A stretch of 64,000 nucleotides of DNA from Alcaligenaceae bacterium SAGV5 (GCA_009360345.1 SPDP01000001.1:1178001-1242000); one strand, 5' to 3'. Counted from the stretch's first letter, positions 16,439-25,362 are shown. Translations and numbers: made by a program. Notes: a model not told the origin generated them from the sequence alone.

Positions 16439-18811
16439 ATGGGGGAAAGCAAGGTCGACGGTGGCTATGCCCATATCGGGCGGCCGCTGGCCCGGGTGGA
16501 GGATGCCCGCCACCTGGCGGGCGGGGGCGCCTTCGTGGCGGACATCCAGATGTCCGGATGCCTGGAAGTGGCGTTCTGCCGCAGCCCGGTGGCCCACGGC
16601 CGCCTGCGGGGCGTGACGCTGCCGCCGGAGTTTCCGGCGGGCACGTTCTGGAGCGCGGCCGACATCGCCGGCCTGGCCTTGCCCATTTATTGCGCGCTGC
16701 TGCGCCCGGAGTTCAACGGCGCGCCGTATCCGCTGCTGGCCGACGGCAAGGTGCGCTTCGCCGGCGAACCCGTGGTGCTGGCGCTGGGCGCGACCCGCGC
16801 CGAGGCCGAGGAACGCGCCGAGCAGGTGCAACTGGACATCGAGCCGCTGGCCGCGGTGGTCGATGCCTGGGACGAGATCGATCATCCGGGCGTGCCGCTG
16901 CACGATCACCTGGCGTCCAATCTGGTCATGCGCATCGGCCGAGCGCTGGGCGATGCGCAGGCCATCATCGACGATCCCGCCGCGCGCGGCCTGCGGCAGG
17001 TCACGCGCCGCCTGTCCATGGGCCGGGTGCTGGCCAGCCCGCTCGAATGCCGGGGCTGCCTGGCCTATCCCGATCCGGCCGGCGGCGTGATCGTGCACGT
17101 GTCCAGCCAGCGTCCCCACCTGATCCGCACCTTCCTGGCCGAGCAGATTCCCGGCCTGGCCGAGGCGGACATCCGCGTGGTCGTGCCGGACGTGGGCGGG
17201 GGCTTCGGCTCCAAGAGCAATCTCTACCCCGAGGAAGTGCTGGTGACCGCGCTGGCGTGGAAGCTGCGGCGGCCGGTGCGCTGGATCGAGGACCGCTACG
17301 AGCACTTCGTCGCCAGCAACCACAGCCGCCAGCATGAGCAGCGCATCACCGCCTATTTCGACGACACGGGCAGGATCCACGCGCTGGACGCGCTGGTGGT
17401 GGTGGATGCCGGGGCCTATTCGGCCAAGACCTCCACCGGGGCCATCGAGGCCAACATGGCCACCAACGTCATGCTGGGGCCCTACGACATCCGCAACTAT
17501 CGCTTCGAGGCGGTCAGCATCCACACCAACAAGAGCCCGCTGGGGCCTTACCGGGGCGTGGGCCGGCCCGGCGGCTGTTTCGCGATGGAGCGCATCATCG
17601 AGGAAGTCGCCCGCGAACTGGGCGCCGACCCGCTGGACGTGCGCCGGGCCAACCTGATCGCGCCGGCGCAGATGCCCTACGTGTCGGCCACCGGCCTGGC
17701 CTACGACTCGGGCAACTATCGCGAGATCGTCGATGCCGCCGGGCGCTTCGTGGCCGAGAACTGGCCCGCCGCGCGGCAGGCCGATGATGGCGGCCGGGTG
17801 GGCGTGGGCTACGCGATGCTGGTCGAGCAGGCCGCGCACGGCGCCGAGGAATGGCGCCGCCGCGGCTCGCCGCTGATCTACGGCCACGAATCGGCGCGCG
17901 CCACGCTGAACATGGACGGCACGCTGGTCATCGAGGTCGGCACGCTGTCGCACGGACAGGGGCATTTCACCAGCCTGGCGCAGATCGCCGCCGAGATCAC
18001 CACGCTGCCGATCTCGGCGATACGGATACGCCAGGGCGATACCTCGGCGGCGCCCTACGGCCTGGGCTCGGTCGCCTCGCGTTCCATCGTGATGGCGGGC
18101 GGGGCGGTGGCCATGGCCTGCCGCGACATCGTCGGCAAGGCGCGCGCCATCCACGCCGTGCTGCACGAGACGGACGAGGCGCGGGTCGAGGTGCGTGACG
18201 GCGCCTGCGTCTCGCCGCAAGGCACGACGTCCTTCGGCGACCTGGCCCGCGTCGCCTACGTGGGCGTGAGCAAGCTGCCGCGATCCATTTCTCCCGGTTT
18301 CTCGTTCCAGGCCGACTACCGGCCCAGCGTCGAGACCGGGACGTTCTCCTACACGCTGCATGCCGCGCGCGTGAGCGTGGATCCGGACACCGGCTTCGTC
18401 AGGATCCTGGACTACCTGGTGGTGGAAGACTGCGGCACCGTGGTCAATCCCCTGATCCTGGATGGCCAGATACGCGGCGGCGTCGCCCAAGGCATCGGCC
18501 AGGCCCTGTATGAAGAAATGATCTACGACAGCAACGGCCAGCCGCAGACCGTGACCTTCGGCGACTATGCCGTGCCCAGCGCGGTCGAGGTGCCGCCGAT
18601 TTCCATCCTGCACTTCAGCACGCCGTCGCCCCATTCCGAATTCGGCATGAAGGGCATGGGGGAGGGAGGCGCCGTGGCCCCACCCGCGGCCATCGCCAAT
18701 GCCGTGCGCGACGCGCTGGCGGACCTGGGCGTGGACGTGTGCCGCACGCCCATCACGCCCGACTACCTGCTGCGCCAGTTGCACGAAGCCGGGCAAGGAG
18801 GCGCGCGATGA
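16439..18811 (+). CDS. Xanthine dehydrogenase family molybdopterin-binding large subunit
   Basis: This is the catalytic subunit of a CoxL/XDH-type molybdenum hydroxylase, which inserts a water-derived hydroxyl into a ring or aldehyde carbon. The 790-residue product has the start YAHIGRPLARVEDARHLAGG, the molybdopterin-contacting PDVGGGFGSKSNLYPEE and the substrate-pocket GPYRGVGRPGG. The catalytic Glu742 is in GMKGMGEGGAVAPP. The pocket loop is not the cysteine/selenium-type loop of CO dehydrogenase (VAYRCSFR), so CO is not the substrate. With the FAD and 2Fe-2S subunits encoded next, coupled by ATGA overlaps, it forms an LMS heterotrimer. An N-heteroaromatic acid is a reasonable guess. Confidence 0.92.
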   Translation: MGESKVDGGYAHIGRPLARVEDARHLAGGGAFVADIQMSGCLEVAFCRSPVAHGRLRGVTLPPEFPAGTFWSAADIAGLALPIYCALLRPEFNGAPYPLLADGKVRFAGEPVVLALGATRAEAEERAEQVQLDIEPLAAVVDAWDEIDHPGVPLHDHLASNLVMRIGRALGDAQAIIDDPAARGLRQVTRRLSMGRVLASPLECRGCLAYPDPAGGVIVHVSSQRPHLIRTFLAEQIPGLAEADIRVVVPDVGGGFGSKSNLYPEEVLVTALAWKLRRPVRWIEDRYEHFVASNHSRQHEQRITAYFDDTGRIHALDALVVVDAGAYSAKTSTGAIEANMATNVMLGPYDIRNYRFEAVSIHTNKSPLGPYRGVGRPGGCFAMERIIEEVARELGADPLDVRRANLIAPAQMPYVSATGLAYDSGNYREIVDAAGRFVAENWPAARQADDGGRVGVGYAMLVEQAAHGAEEWRRRGSPLIYGHESARATLNMDGTLVIEVGTLSHGQGHFTSLAQIAAEITTLPISAIRIRQGDTSAAPYGLGSVASRSIVMAGGAVAMACRDIVGKARAIHAVLHETDEARVEVRDGACVSPQGTTSFGDLARVAYVGVSKLPRSISPGFSFQADYRPSVETGTFSYTLHAARVSVDPDTGFVRILDYLVVEDCGTVVNPLILDGQIRGGVAQGIGQALYEEMIYDSNGQPQTVTFGDYAVPSAVEVPPISILHFSTPSPHSEFGMKGMGEGGAVAPPAAIANAVRDALADLGVDVCRTPITPDYLLRQLHEAGQGGAR

Positions 18812-19656
18812 AGCTGCCACCTTTCGCGCTGCACGTGCCGCGCACGCTGGACGAGGCGCTGGCGCTGCGCGCCGCCCTGGGCAGCGATGCCAAGGTCCTG
18901 GCCGGGGGGCAGAGCCTGCTGCCCATGATGCGCTATCGCATGCTGCGTCCCTATGCGCTGATCGACATCACCCGGGTGGCGTCGCTGGCGCGCCTGGATA
19001 CCACGCCCGCCGTGCGCATGGGCGCGGCCGTCACCCATGCCGACATTGAACGGTGCGCGCAGGCCGGCGCGCTGTTCGACCTGCTGCGGGCGCATGCGGC
19101 GGAAATCGCCTTCCTGCCGGTGCGCGGCCGGGGCACCGTGGTCGGCAGCCTGGTCCACGCCGATCCGGCGGGCGACTGGCCGTTGCTGCTGACCGCGCTC
19201 GACGCCACGGTGGAGCTGGCCAGCCTGCGCGGGCGACGTGCCGTTGCCTTGCGCGATTTCATCCGCGGCGCCATGGACAGCGACGTGCAGGTGGACGAGA
19301 TCGCGCTGGCGGTCACATTGCCCGAGGGGGCATCCGGCCTCGCCCGATGGGGCCGGTGCAAGCTCATGCACCGGGCCGGCGAATTCGCCTCGGCCAGCGC
19401 ATTGGCGCTGCAAGGAGCGGACGGCCGGTGGGCATGCTGGCTGGGCGCGATCGACCCCGGACCGCTGGCGCTGCCGGCCACGGCGGGGAGGCTGGCCGCC
19501 GCCGGGGGCCAGCCTCCCGCCAGGCGCGACATCGCGGCCGCGGCCCTGGACGAGATCCTGGCCACCCGGCCGCACATCGATCCGCTGGCGGCATCCCGCC
19601 ACGCGCAGGCGATGGCCCGGGCGGTCGAACAGGCATGGCAAGGAGCTTCTGCATGA
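18808..19656 (+). CDS. FAD-binding medium subunit of the molybdenum hydroxylase
   Basis: The 282-residue protein matches the CoxM/XdhB FAD subunit that passes electrons from the 2Fe-2S centres to an acceptor. FAD-binding segments are visible: LAGGQSLLPMMRYRMLRP near residue 31 and RGRGTVVGSLVHADPAGDWP near residue 105, followed by a CO-dehydrogenase flavoprotein C-terminal domain. The second motif differs slightly from the usual GTIGGNLAHADPA. It overlaps the large-subunit gene and the 2Fe-2S gene by 4 bases each, which fits equimolar synthesis. Subunit order here is L-M-S. Confidence 0.9.
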   Translation: MKLPPFALHVPRTLDEALALRAALGSDAKVLAGGQSLLPMMRYRMLRPYALIDITRVASLARLDTTPAVRMGAAVTHADIERCAQAGALFDLLRAHAAEIAFLPVRGRGTVVGSLVHADPAGDWPLLLTALDATVELASLRGRRAVALRDFIRGAMDSDVQVDEIALAVTLPEGASGLARWGRCKLMHRAGEFASASALALQGADGRWACWLGAIDPGPLALPATAGRLAAAGGQPPARRDIAAAALDEILATRPHIDPLAASRHAQAMARAVEQAWQGASA

Positions 19657-20132
19657 ACATCACATTGACCGTGAACGACCGCGAGACCGGACTCGAGGTC
19701 GAACCTTCCGCGGTACTGGCCGACGTCCTGCGCGAGCAGTGCCGGCAGACCTCCGTGCACCTGGGCTGCGAGCATGGCGTGTGCGGCGCCTGCAACGTCA
19801 TCGTCGACGGCAAGGTGGTGCGTGCCTGCCTGACCCTGGCGGGCTCGGTGGACGGCTGCGCGGTGACGACGCTGGAAGGGCTGTGCGACGCCACGGCCGA
19901 CCGGCTGCGCCGGGCCTTCAGCGAACACCACGCCCTGCAATGCGGCTTCTGCACGCCGGGCATGGTCGTGAGCGGATACGACATCGTGCGCCGCGGCCAG
20001 TTGCGCGACGAGACGTCGATCCGCCAGTGCCTGTCGGGCAACATCTGCCGTTGCACGGGCTATCACGGCATCGTCGCGGCCGTCGTCGAAGTCGCCAACG
20101 AAGAACGACCCATCATCGAGGTGCAAGCGTGA
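19653..20132 (+). CDS. 2Fe-2S small subunit of the molybdenum hydroxylase
   Basis: The 159-residue protein carries two iron-sulfur clusters. The plant-ferredoxin-type cluster uses the cysteines in LGCEHGVCGACNVIVDG plus a later Cys (VRACLTLAGS). The helical-bundle cluster uses QCGFCTPGMVVSGYD and CLSGNICRCTGYHGI. All eight expected cysteines are present. It is the electron-transfer subunit linking the molybdenum site to FAD. The start ATG overlaps the FAD-subunit stop, and its own stop overlaps the GTG start of the dioxygenase gene, tying oxidation and ring cleavage into one translational unit. Confidence 0.94.
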   Translation: MNITLTVNDRETGLEVEPSAVLADVLREQCRQTSVHLGCEHGVCGACNVIVDGKVVRACLTLAGSVDGCAVTTLEGLCDATADRLRRAFSEHHALQCGFCTPGMVVSGYDIVRRGQLRDETSIRQCLSGNICRCTGYHGIVAAVVEVANEERPIIEVQA

Positions 20133-21223
20133 AATCCTCCAATCCCTACGGCATCGTCGGCGCGGCCATCGTGCCGCACGCGCCGCAGTTCCTGTCCCTG
20201 CCCGAAAGCGAGGACCTCGAACAGGTCGCCCGCGTGCGCCGGTCCCTGGAAGCAATCGGCGAACGGCTGCGGGCGCTCGAACCCGATTGCATCGTCATGG
20301 TGTCCAACGACCATGGCGATCACTTCGTCACCCACGGCGTGCCGCCGTTCTGCGTGCACGTGGCCGACGAGGCCGACGGCATGCACAAACACCGGGGCAT
20401 GTGGGCCATCGACGGCGAGACCGGCTATGCCCTGGTCCCGGAAATGGAGCGGGCCGGCTTCGACCTGGCGTTCACGATGAACGCCAAGCTGCAGACGGCC
20501 TTCACCATTCCCTACGAGTTCATGGGCTTCGGGCGCGACGTGCCGCTGGTGGCCTTGTTCGTCAACGCCTATGTGCCGCCCCAGCCCGGCGGGCGCCGTT
20601 GCTACGCCTTCGGGGCCGCCTTGCAGACCGCCCTGCAGCGGCTGGGCAAGCGCGCGCTGCTGATCGCCAGCGGCGGCCTGTCCCACTACCCGGGCACGGT
20701 GCACTATCCGCACCCCGACCTGGAGACCGACCAGCGCATCTTCGCCGAAATCCAGGCCGGACATCTGACGCACCTGCTCAGCTACGACGACTGGGAGCTG
20801 GACCGCACCGGCAACGTCGAACTGCGCGCGCCGCTGATCCTGGCCGGGGCGCTGGGCGAGAACCGGCCGCCGTTCACGGCGCTGCTGGAGCCGTCCTGGC
20901 ACCACATCTATGCCTCGGCCGGGTGGGACCTGACCGAGCCCGCGCCGGCGCGCGACCCGTTGCGCTATCCGGCCATGCCGCCGGAGAGGGCCCGGCTGGC
21001 CGAAGCGGTCCTGACCCTGCGCACGCGGGCCGAGGCGGCGGAACGTTTCCTGGACGACCCCGCCGCCTTCTGCCAGCCGTTTCTCCTGGCCGAGGACGAA
21101 AGCGAGGCGCTGCGCGCCATGCAATGGGAAGTCCTGCGCGACCGCTTTGGCATCCATGCCTTGCTGACCTCGGGCGCGGCCATGCAGATCGGCCTGGCCG
21201 CCAGGCGCCGCCAGGCCGGATAG
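20129..21223 (+). CDS. Class III extradiol dioxygenase, LigB-LigA type fusion
   Basis: The 364-residue protein starts at a GTG (20129) that overlaps the upstream stop by GTGA. Residues 1 to about 275 form a LigB-type catalytic domain with metal-ligand candidates His17 (IVPHAPQF) and His62/His65 (SNDHGDHF), a conserved GGLSHYPG and a later Glu in NVELRAPL. The C-terminal part (PPERARLAEAV to HALLTSGA) resembles the small LigA subunit of protocatechuate 4,5-dioxygenase. Such fusions are known in gallate dioxygenases. The enzyme would open a dihydroxylated ring using Fe(II) and O2. The true substrate is unknown; the adjacent hydroxylases point to a hydroxylated aromatic or pyridine ring. Confidence 0.8.
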   Translation: MKSSNPYGIVGAAIVPHAPQFLSLPESEDLEQVARVRRSLEAIGERLRALEPDCIVMVSNDHGDHFVTHGVPPFCVHVADEADGMHKHRGMWAIDGETGYALVPEMERAGFDLAFTMNAKLQTAFTIPYEFMGFGRDVPLVALFVNAYVPPQPGGRRCYAFGAALQTALQRLGKRALLIASGGLSHYPGTVHYPHPDLETDQRIFAEIQAGHLTHLLSYDDWELDRTGNVELRAPLILAGALGENRPPFTALLEPSWHHIYASAGWDLTEPAPARDPLRYPAMPPERARLAEAVLTLRTRAEAAERFLDDPAAFCQPFLLAEDESEALRAMQWEVLRDRFGIHALLTSGAAMQIGLAARRRQAG

Positions 21224-21260
21224 AGATTCTTCGCTCCAACATTTTCTTCGGGTATCGGGT

Positions 21261-22412
21261 ATGAAACGCAAAGTAGAAATCGCCGGGGGCGGCATCGCCG
21301 GCCTGAGCGCCGGCGCGCTGTTCGCGCGCCGCGGCTGGGAAGTCAACGTCCACGAGCAGGGATCCGAGATCCGCGAAGTGGGCGCGGGCATCTACATCAA
21401 GAACAACAGCCTGGAAGTGCTGGAGAAGCTGGGCGTGCTGGACCGCATCCGCGGCCAGGGCACGGTGCTCGAACGCGCCCAGATCCAGTTCGCCGACGGC
21501 ACGGTCAAGCAGGAGCGGCCGCTGCGGGACAAGTCCCGCGTCCACACCTTCGCCCGGCAGGTGCTGATCGAGGGGCTGCGCGACGCGGCGCTGGAGGCCG
21601 GCGTGAACATCGTGACCGGCTCGCGAGTGACCGGCGCGCTGCCCGGCAAGGGCCTCCTGACCGCCGACGGCGGGCTGCATGAGGCCGATCTGGTCATCGC
21701 GGCCGACGGTGTGCATTCGGCGGTCCGCAATTCGCTGAAGATGGGGGGCGGTTTCACCGAGCTGCCAACCATCATCAACCGCTATCTGGTCGAAGGCCGC
21801 GCCTTCACGTCCCAGCCCAAGACGGTGGAGCACTGGTCCGGCAACCGGCGCATAGGCGTGACGCCCTCGGGGCCCGACCACACCTACGTCTACATGGTCG
21901 CCCCGGCCTGGGACGCCAAGGCGGCGCGCTTTCCCATCGACGCCGAGGACTGGAGCCGGCGCTTTCCCAAGATCGCGGACCTGATGGCGGTGCTGCATCG
22001 TGCGGAAGGCACGCAATACCACTACGGCCTGGTCAAGTGCCCGAAGTGGAGCGTCGGCAACATCGCCATCCTGGGCGATGCCGCCCATGGCCTGCCGCCG
22101 ACCCTGGGGCAGGGCGCGGGCCTGACCCTGATGAACGCCTACGCGCTGGCGCACCTGGTGGCAGACGCCGACGATGTCGCCGCCGCGGTGGCGGCCTGGG
22201 AACAGCGCGTGCGCTTCATCAGCGACCGCACGCAGGCCTGGGCCGTGCGCTACGACTGGTTCACGCGCCAGTGGCCGACGTCGCTGGATTTCGCCCGGCC
22301 GCTGGTGGCCTGGAGCTTCGGCCAGTTCAAGTGCCTGAACGAGCGCATGCGCGTGGCCGACCGAGGCCTGGCGCAGGCGGGCATAGACATGATGGGAGAG
22401 GCACGGCCATGA
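21261..22412 (+). CDS. FAD-dependent aromatic-ring monooxygenase (6-hydroxynicotinate/salicylate hydroxylase-like)
   Basis: This is a 383-residue single-component flavoprotein hydroxylase. The Rossmann FAD motif is GGGIAGLSAGALFARRGW, the DG motif VIAADGVHSAVRNSL, and the GD motif ILGDAAHGLPPTLGQGAGLT. The family uses NAD(P)H and O2 to hydroxylate, and sometimes decarboxylate, hydroxy-aromatic or hydroxypyridine acids. In this operon it would act after the molybdenum hydroxylase to make the diol that the LigB-type dioxygenase cleaves. It starts 37 bases after the dioxygenase stop and overlaps the next gene by ATGA. Assignment to a named enzyme is not justified. Confidence 0.85.
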   Translation: MKRKVEIAGGGIAGLSAGALFARRGWEVNVHEQGSEIREVGAGIYIKNNSLEVLEKLGVLDRIRGQGTVLERAQIQFADGTVKQERPLRDKSRVHTFARQVLIEGLRDAALEAGVNIVTGSRVTGALPGKGLLTADGGLHEADLVIAADGVHSAVRNSLKMGGGFTELPTIINRYLVEGRAFTSQPKTVEHWSGNRRIGVTPSGPDHTYVYMVAPAWDAKAARFPIDAEDWSRRFPKIADLMAVLHRAEGTQYHYGLVKCPKWSVGNIAILGDAAHGLPPTLGQGAGLTLMNAYALAHLVADADDVAAAVAAWEQRVRFISDRTQAWAVRYDWFTRQWPTSLDFARPLVAWSFGQFKCLNERMRVADRGLAQAGIDMMGEARP

Positions 22413-23026
22413 TCATAGACGGCACCAAGACGCTGGCGGCGCCGCGCGCCCGGGTCTGGGAGGCGCTGGACGACCTGGATTTCCTGCGCCGCACGATTCC
22501 CGATTGCCGTGCCATCAGCCGCACCGACGACGGCGGCTACCGGGCCACCATCTCGGCGGGCGTGGGGCCCATCCGCGCCAATTTCGACGTGGCCTTCGCC
22601 CGCGCGGTGCAGGCGCAGCAGGAGCGCTTCACGTTGACGGGCCAGGGCTCGGCCGGCGTGGCCGGCGCTGCCACCGGCAGCGTGGCGGTGACGCTGGAGG
22701 ACATCGCCGGCGGCACCCTGCTGGGCTATCGCGCCGAGACGGAGGTGACCGGCAAGGTCGCCCAACTGGGGGCGCGGATGATAGACGGCGCGGCGCGCAA
22801 GTTCTCGGAACAGTTCTTCGCCAACGTGCAGCGCGAACTGTCGGGGGGCGGGGCGGTCGCCGCCGCGTCCGTATCCGGGCTCGCGGCCCAGGGCCAGGCC
22901 GTCTGCGCGCCGGCGACAGCGCCGTCCGGCGCCCAGGCGGCGGGCCGCTGGCAAGGCTGGTGGCTGCCCATAGCCTGTGGGGTGGGCTGCTTCGTGGGAA
23001 CCTTCTGCGCCAACCTGCTGCGATGA
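22409..23026 (+). CDS. CoxG-like SRPBCC family protein with C-terminal membrane anchor
   Basis: The 205-residue protein has a CoxG/SRPBCC domain (residues 1-150: MIIDGTKTLAAPRARVWEAL, then LRRTIPDCRAI). A Pro/Ala-rich linker follows, and the protein ends in one hydrophobic helix (WLPIACGVGCFVGTFCANLL). CoxG in carboxydotrophs anchors CO dehydrogenase to the cytoplasmic membrane, and homologues accompany many molybdenum hydroxylases. Here it probably tethers or matures the Mo-hydroxylase encoded upstream so that electrons reach the respiratory chain. It overlaps both neighbours by ATGA. Confidence 0.85.
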   Translation: MIIDGTKTLAAPRARVWEALDDLDFLRRTIPDCRAISRTDDGGYRATISAGVGPIRANFDVAFARAVQAQQERFTLTGQGSAGVAGAATGSVAVTLEDIAGGTLLGYRAETEVTGKVAQLGARMIDGAARKFSEQFFANVQRELSGGGAVAAASVSGLAAQGQAVCAPATAPSGAQAAGRWQGWWLPIACGVGCFVGTFCANLLR

Positions 23027-24576
23027 CCGGCATGTCCAGGCCCGTTCCTCGCGCGGCGGTGTTCGGCCGGCGCCGCGCCGTCGTCACCGGCCATCACCTG
23101 GCGAGCCAGAGCGCGCTGCACACCTTGCGGGCGGGCGGCTCGCTGGCCGATGCCATGATTTCGGCATCGGCCGTCCTGACCGTCGCGCTGCCGCATGCGA
23201 CCTCGCTGGGCGGTTGCGGCATGATGCTGTACTACGATGCGGCCGCCGGTACGGTCCAGGCGTTGAACGGCACGGGCCGCGCCCCCGGGTTGGCCGGCCC
23301 CGGTGCTTTCGGCGACGGCGGCATCGGCCCGCGCGGACCGTCGACCTGGGTGGTGCCCGGACTCGTGCGCCTGTGGGAGCAGGCGCACCGGCGCCATGGG
23401 CGCCTGCCCTGGGCCTCGCTGCTGGAGGACGCCGTGCGCCACGCGGCGGACGGCCTGGCTTGTTCCAGCGAGATCCACCGGAACCTCAAGAGCGCCAGGC
23501 CGGCGGTGGTCCGCCAGCCCGGCTTCGACACCTTGTTCGCACCCGGGGGCCAGCCGTTGTCGGCGGGGGATCTCCTGCGCCAGCCTGCCCTGGCCGATAC
23601 CCTGCGGCGCATCGCGCGCGACGGCGCCGATGCTTTCTACGGCGGCTCCATCGCCCGCAGCCTGGACGCCTTTTCGCGCACGCAGGGCGGCCTGCTGCGT
23701 CTGGATGACATGCTGGCCCAGCGCGCCGACTGGGCATTGCCTGTCAGTCTGTCCGTGCGCGACAGGCACATCCACGTCATGCCGCCGAACTCGCTGGGCG
23801 TGCTGATGCTGGCCCAGCTCGACGCGCTGGCGCCGTACCTGGACGAGGCCGCCGGCCCGCGCGCGATCGCGCAGATACAGATCGCCCGGCTATGCCTGGA
23901 AACCTTCCAGCGCAAGGTGGCCGATCCGGCCGCGCCGTGGCCCGCGACCCTGGAGCCGGAGCAGGTCGCGCGGCGCCTGGCCAGCGTGGCGGATCCCGCG
24001 CCCTCGGGCGCGCGGGATCCCGGCGACACCGCCGGCATCGTGCTGGCGGATGACCAGGGCAACGCGCTGGCCATGCTGCAAAGCGTGTTCCAGCCTTTCG
24101 GCAGCGGCTGCGTGGATCCGGAAACCGGCATCCTGATGAACAACCGCCTGATCGAGTTCGACCTCGATCCGGCCAGTCCCAACGTACTGGGCCCGGGCAA
24201 GCGGCCCGTCCATACCCTGAATCCCTATATCGTGATGGAAGGCGGCCGGCCGGTCATGCTGGGTGTGTCGCCGGGCGGCGTGAGCCAGACCACGACGGGG
24301 GTGCAGGTCATCACCCATGCCTGCTTCGAGGGCCTGCCGCTGGCCGAGGCCATCGATGCGCCGCGCTGGAGCATCACGCGCGGCGGCGACATCCTGCTCG
24401 AACCCGGTTTCGCGGCAGGGGTGGCGCGGCGGCTGCGCGAAGCCGGCGTGCCGGTGGAGGAAGATTCCCTGCACGAGTTCTACTTCGGCTCGGCCAAGGC
24501 CATCCGCGTGCGTCCGGACGGCACGCTGGAAGCGGCGGCCGATCTGCGCCGACAGGCCTGCGCGCTGGCGGACTGA
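23023..24576 (+). CDS. Gamma-glutamyltranspeptidase family Ntn-hydrolase, possible catabolic amidohydrolase
   Basis: The 517-residue product has the GGT fold: VVTGHHLASQSALHTLRAGGS near the start and LGGCGMMLYYD. The self-processing nucleophile is Thr336 in DPGDTAGIVLADDQGNALA, and the C-terminal half includes GILMNNRLIEFD and GVSPGGVSQTTTGVQ. Unlike periplasmic GGT it has no signal peptide, so it should act in the cytoplasm. Oxamate amidohydrolase (HpxW) is a cytoplasmic catabolic relative in this family. As the last gene of a ring-cleavage operon, coupled by ATGA, it is more likely to hydrolyse an amide or lactam ring-cleavage product than glutathione. That role is inferred. Confidence 0.8.
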   Translation: MTGMSRPVPRAAVFGRRRAVVTGHHLASQSALHTLRAGGSLADAMISASAVLTVALPHATSLGGCGMMLYYDAAAGTVQALNGTGRAPGLAGPGAFGDGGIGPRGPSTWVVPGLVRLWEQAHRRHGRLPWASLLEDAVRHAADGLACSSEIHRNLKSARPAVVRQPGFDTLFAPGGQPLSAGDLLRQPALADTLRRIARDGADAFYGGSIARSLDAFSRTQGGLLRLDDMLAQRADWALPVSLSVRDRHIHVMPPNSLGVLMLAQLDALAPYLDEAAGPRAIAQIQIARLCLETFQRKVADPAAPWPATLEPEQVARRLASVADPAPSGARDPGDTAGIVLADDQGNALAMLQSVFQPFGSGCVDPETGILMNNRLIEFDLDPASPNVLGPGKRPVHTLNPYIVMEGGRPVMLGVSPGGVSQTTTGVQVITHACFEGLPLAEAIDAPRWSITRGGDILLEPGFAAGVARRLREAGVPVEEDSLHEFYFGSAKAIRVRPDGTLEAAADLRRQACALAD

Positions 24577-24582
24577 TCCGCC
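24567..24582. terminator. Possible short bidirectional terminator hairpin
   Basis: GGCGGA-CTGA-TCCGCC forms a 6-base-pair stem with a 4-base loop spanning the stop codon of the upstream gene, in the 6-base gap before the convergent xthA. There is no T-tract, so the call is weak. Confidence 0.3.
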
Positions 24583-25362
24583 CTAGATGTCCAGCGTCGC
24601 GACCACCGGCGCGTGGTCCGATGGCTGCTCGTTCTTGCGGATCTCGCGCTCGATCACGCACTCGCTGCACACGGCCTTCAGCGTGTCGGACAGCAGGATG
24701 TGATCGATGCGCAGGCCGGCGTTGCGGCGGAACCCCAATTGCCGGTAGTCCCACCAACTGAAGGACTTGGGCGGCTGCTCGAACAGCCGGAAGGCGTCGT
24801 GCAGGCCCACGTCCAGCAGCGAGCGGAACGCGGCCCGCTCGGGCTCGGACACCAGCACGTTGCCTTCCCACTTGGCCGGGTCGTGCACGTCGCGATCGTC
24901 GGGCGCGACGTTATAGTCGCCCAGCACCGCCAGGCGCGGATGGCGGTCCAGTTCCTCTTGCAGGTTGTCGCGGAAGGCGGCGAACCACTTCAGCTTGTAG
25001 TCGTACTTGTCGCTGTCCACCGATTGCCCGTTGGGGCAATAGGCGCTGATCACGCGCACGTCGCCCGCGGGCGTATCCAGCGTGGCCGCGATCACACGCT
25101 GCTGGGGGTCTTCGAAGCCGTCGATGTTCTTGGCCACGTCCCGGACCGGCTGGCGGGTCAGGATGGCCACGCCGTTATAGGTCTTCTGGCCGGTGAACGC
25201 CGCGTGATAGCCGATTTCCTCGAAGGCGCCGACGGGGAACTTGTCGTCGGTCAGCTTGAGTTCCTGCAGGCACAGCGCGTCGACCGGCGTGGACTGCAGG
25301 TAGGCGATGACCTGGGGCAGGCGCACGTTCAGGGAGTTGATGTTCCAGGTGGCGAATTTCAT
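24583..25362 (-). CDS. xthA: Exodeoxyribonuclease III / AP endonuclease
   Basis: XthA cuts DNA at abasic sites and removes 3' blocking groups in base-excision repair. The 259-residue product has the endonuclease/exonuclease/phosphatase fold signatures: [17 protein letters not shown] (Asn ligand), [14 protein letters not shown] (metal-binding Glu), [38 protein letters not shown] and the C-terminal [13 protein letters not shown] with catalytic Asp-His. Length equals the family norm. It is a single gene that ends convergently with the preceding catabolic operon, and the toxin-antitoxin pair lies upstream on the same strand. Confidence 0.96.
   Translation of the reverse strand: MKFATWNINSLNVRLPQVIAYLQSTPVDALCLQELKLTDDKFPVGAFEEIGYHAAFTGQKTYNGVAILTRQPVRDVAKNIDGFEDPQQRVIAATLDTPAGDVRVISAYCPNGQSVDSDKYDYKLKWFAAFRDNLQEELDRHPRLAVLGDYNVAPDDRDVHDPAKWEGNVLVSEPERAAFRSLLDVGLHDAFRLFEQPPKSFSWWDYRQLGFRRNAGLRIDHILLSDTLKAVCSECVIEREIRKNEQPSDHAPVVATLDI

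Noticed and set aside
16439-20132. Carbon monoxide dehydrogenase (coxMSL)
   Set aside because: The large subunit lacks the CO-specific VAYRCSFR loop, and gene order and neighbours fit a ring hydroxylase.
14976-24576. Assignment as a nicotinate (nic) or picolinate (pic) cluster
   Set aside because: The diagnostic 2,5-dihydroxypyridine dioxygenase of the NicX type, the formylmaleamate deformylase and a maleamate amidase are absent here. The Mo-hydroxylase and FAD enzyme alone are not specific.
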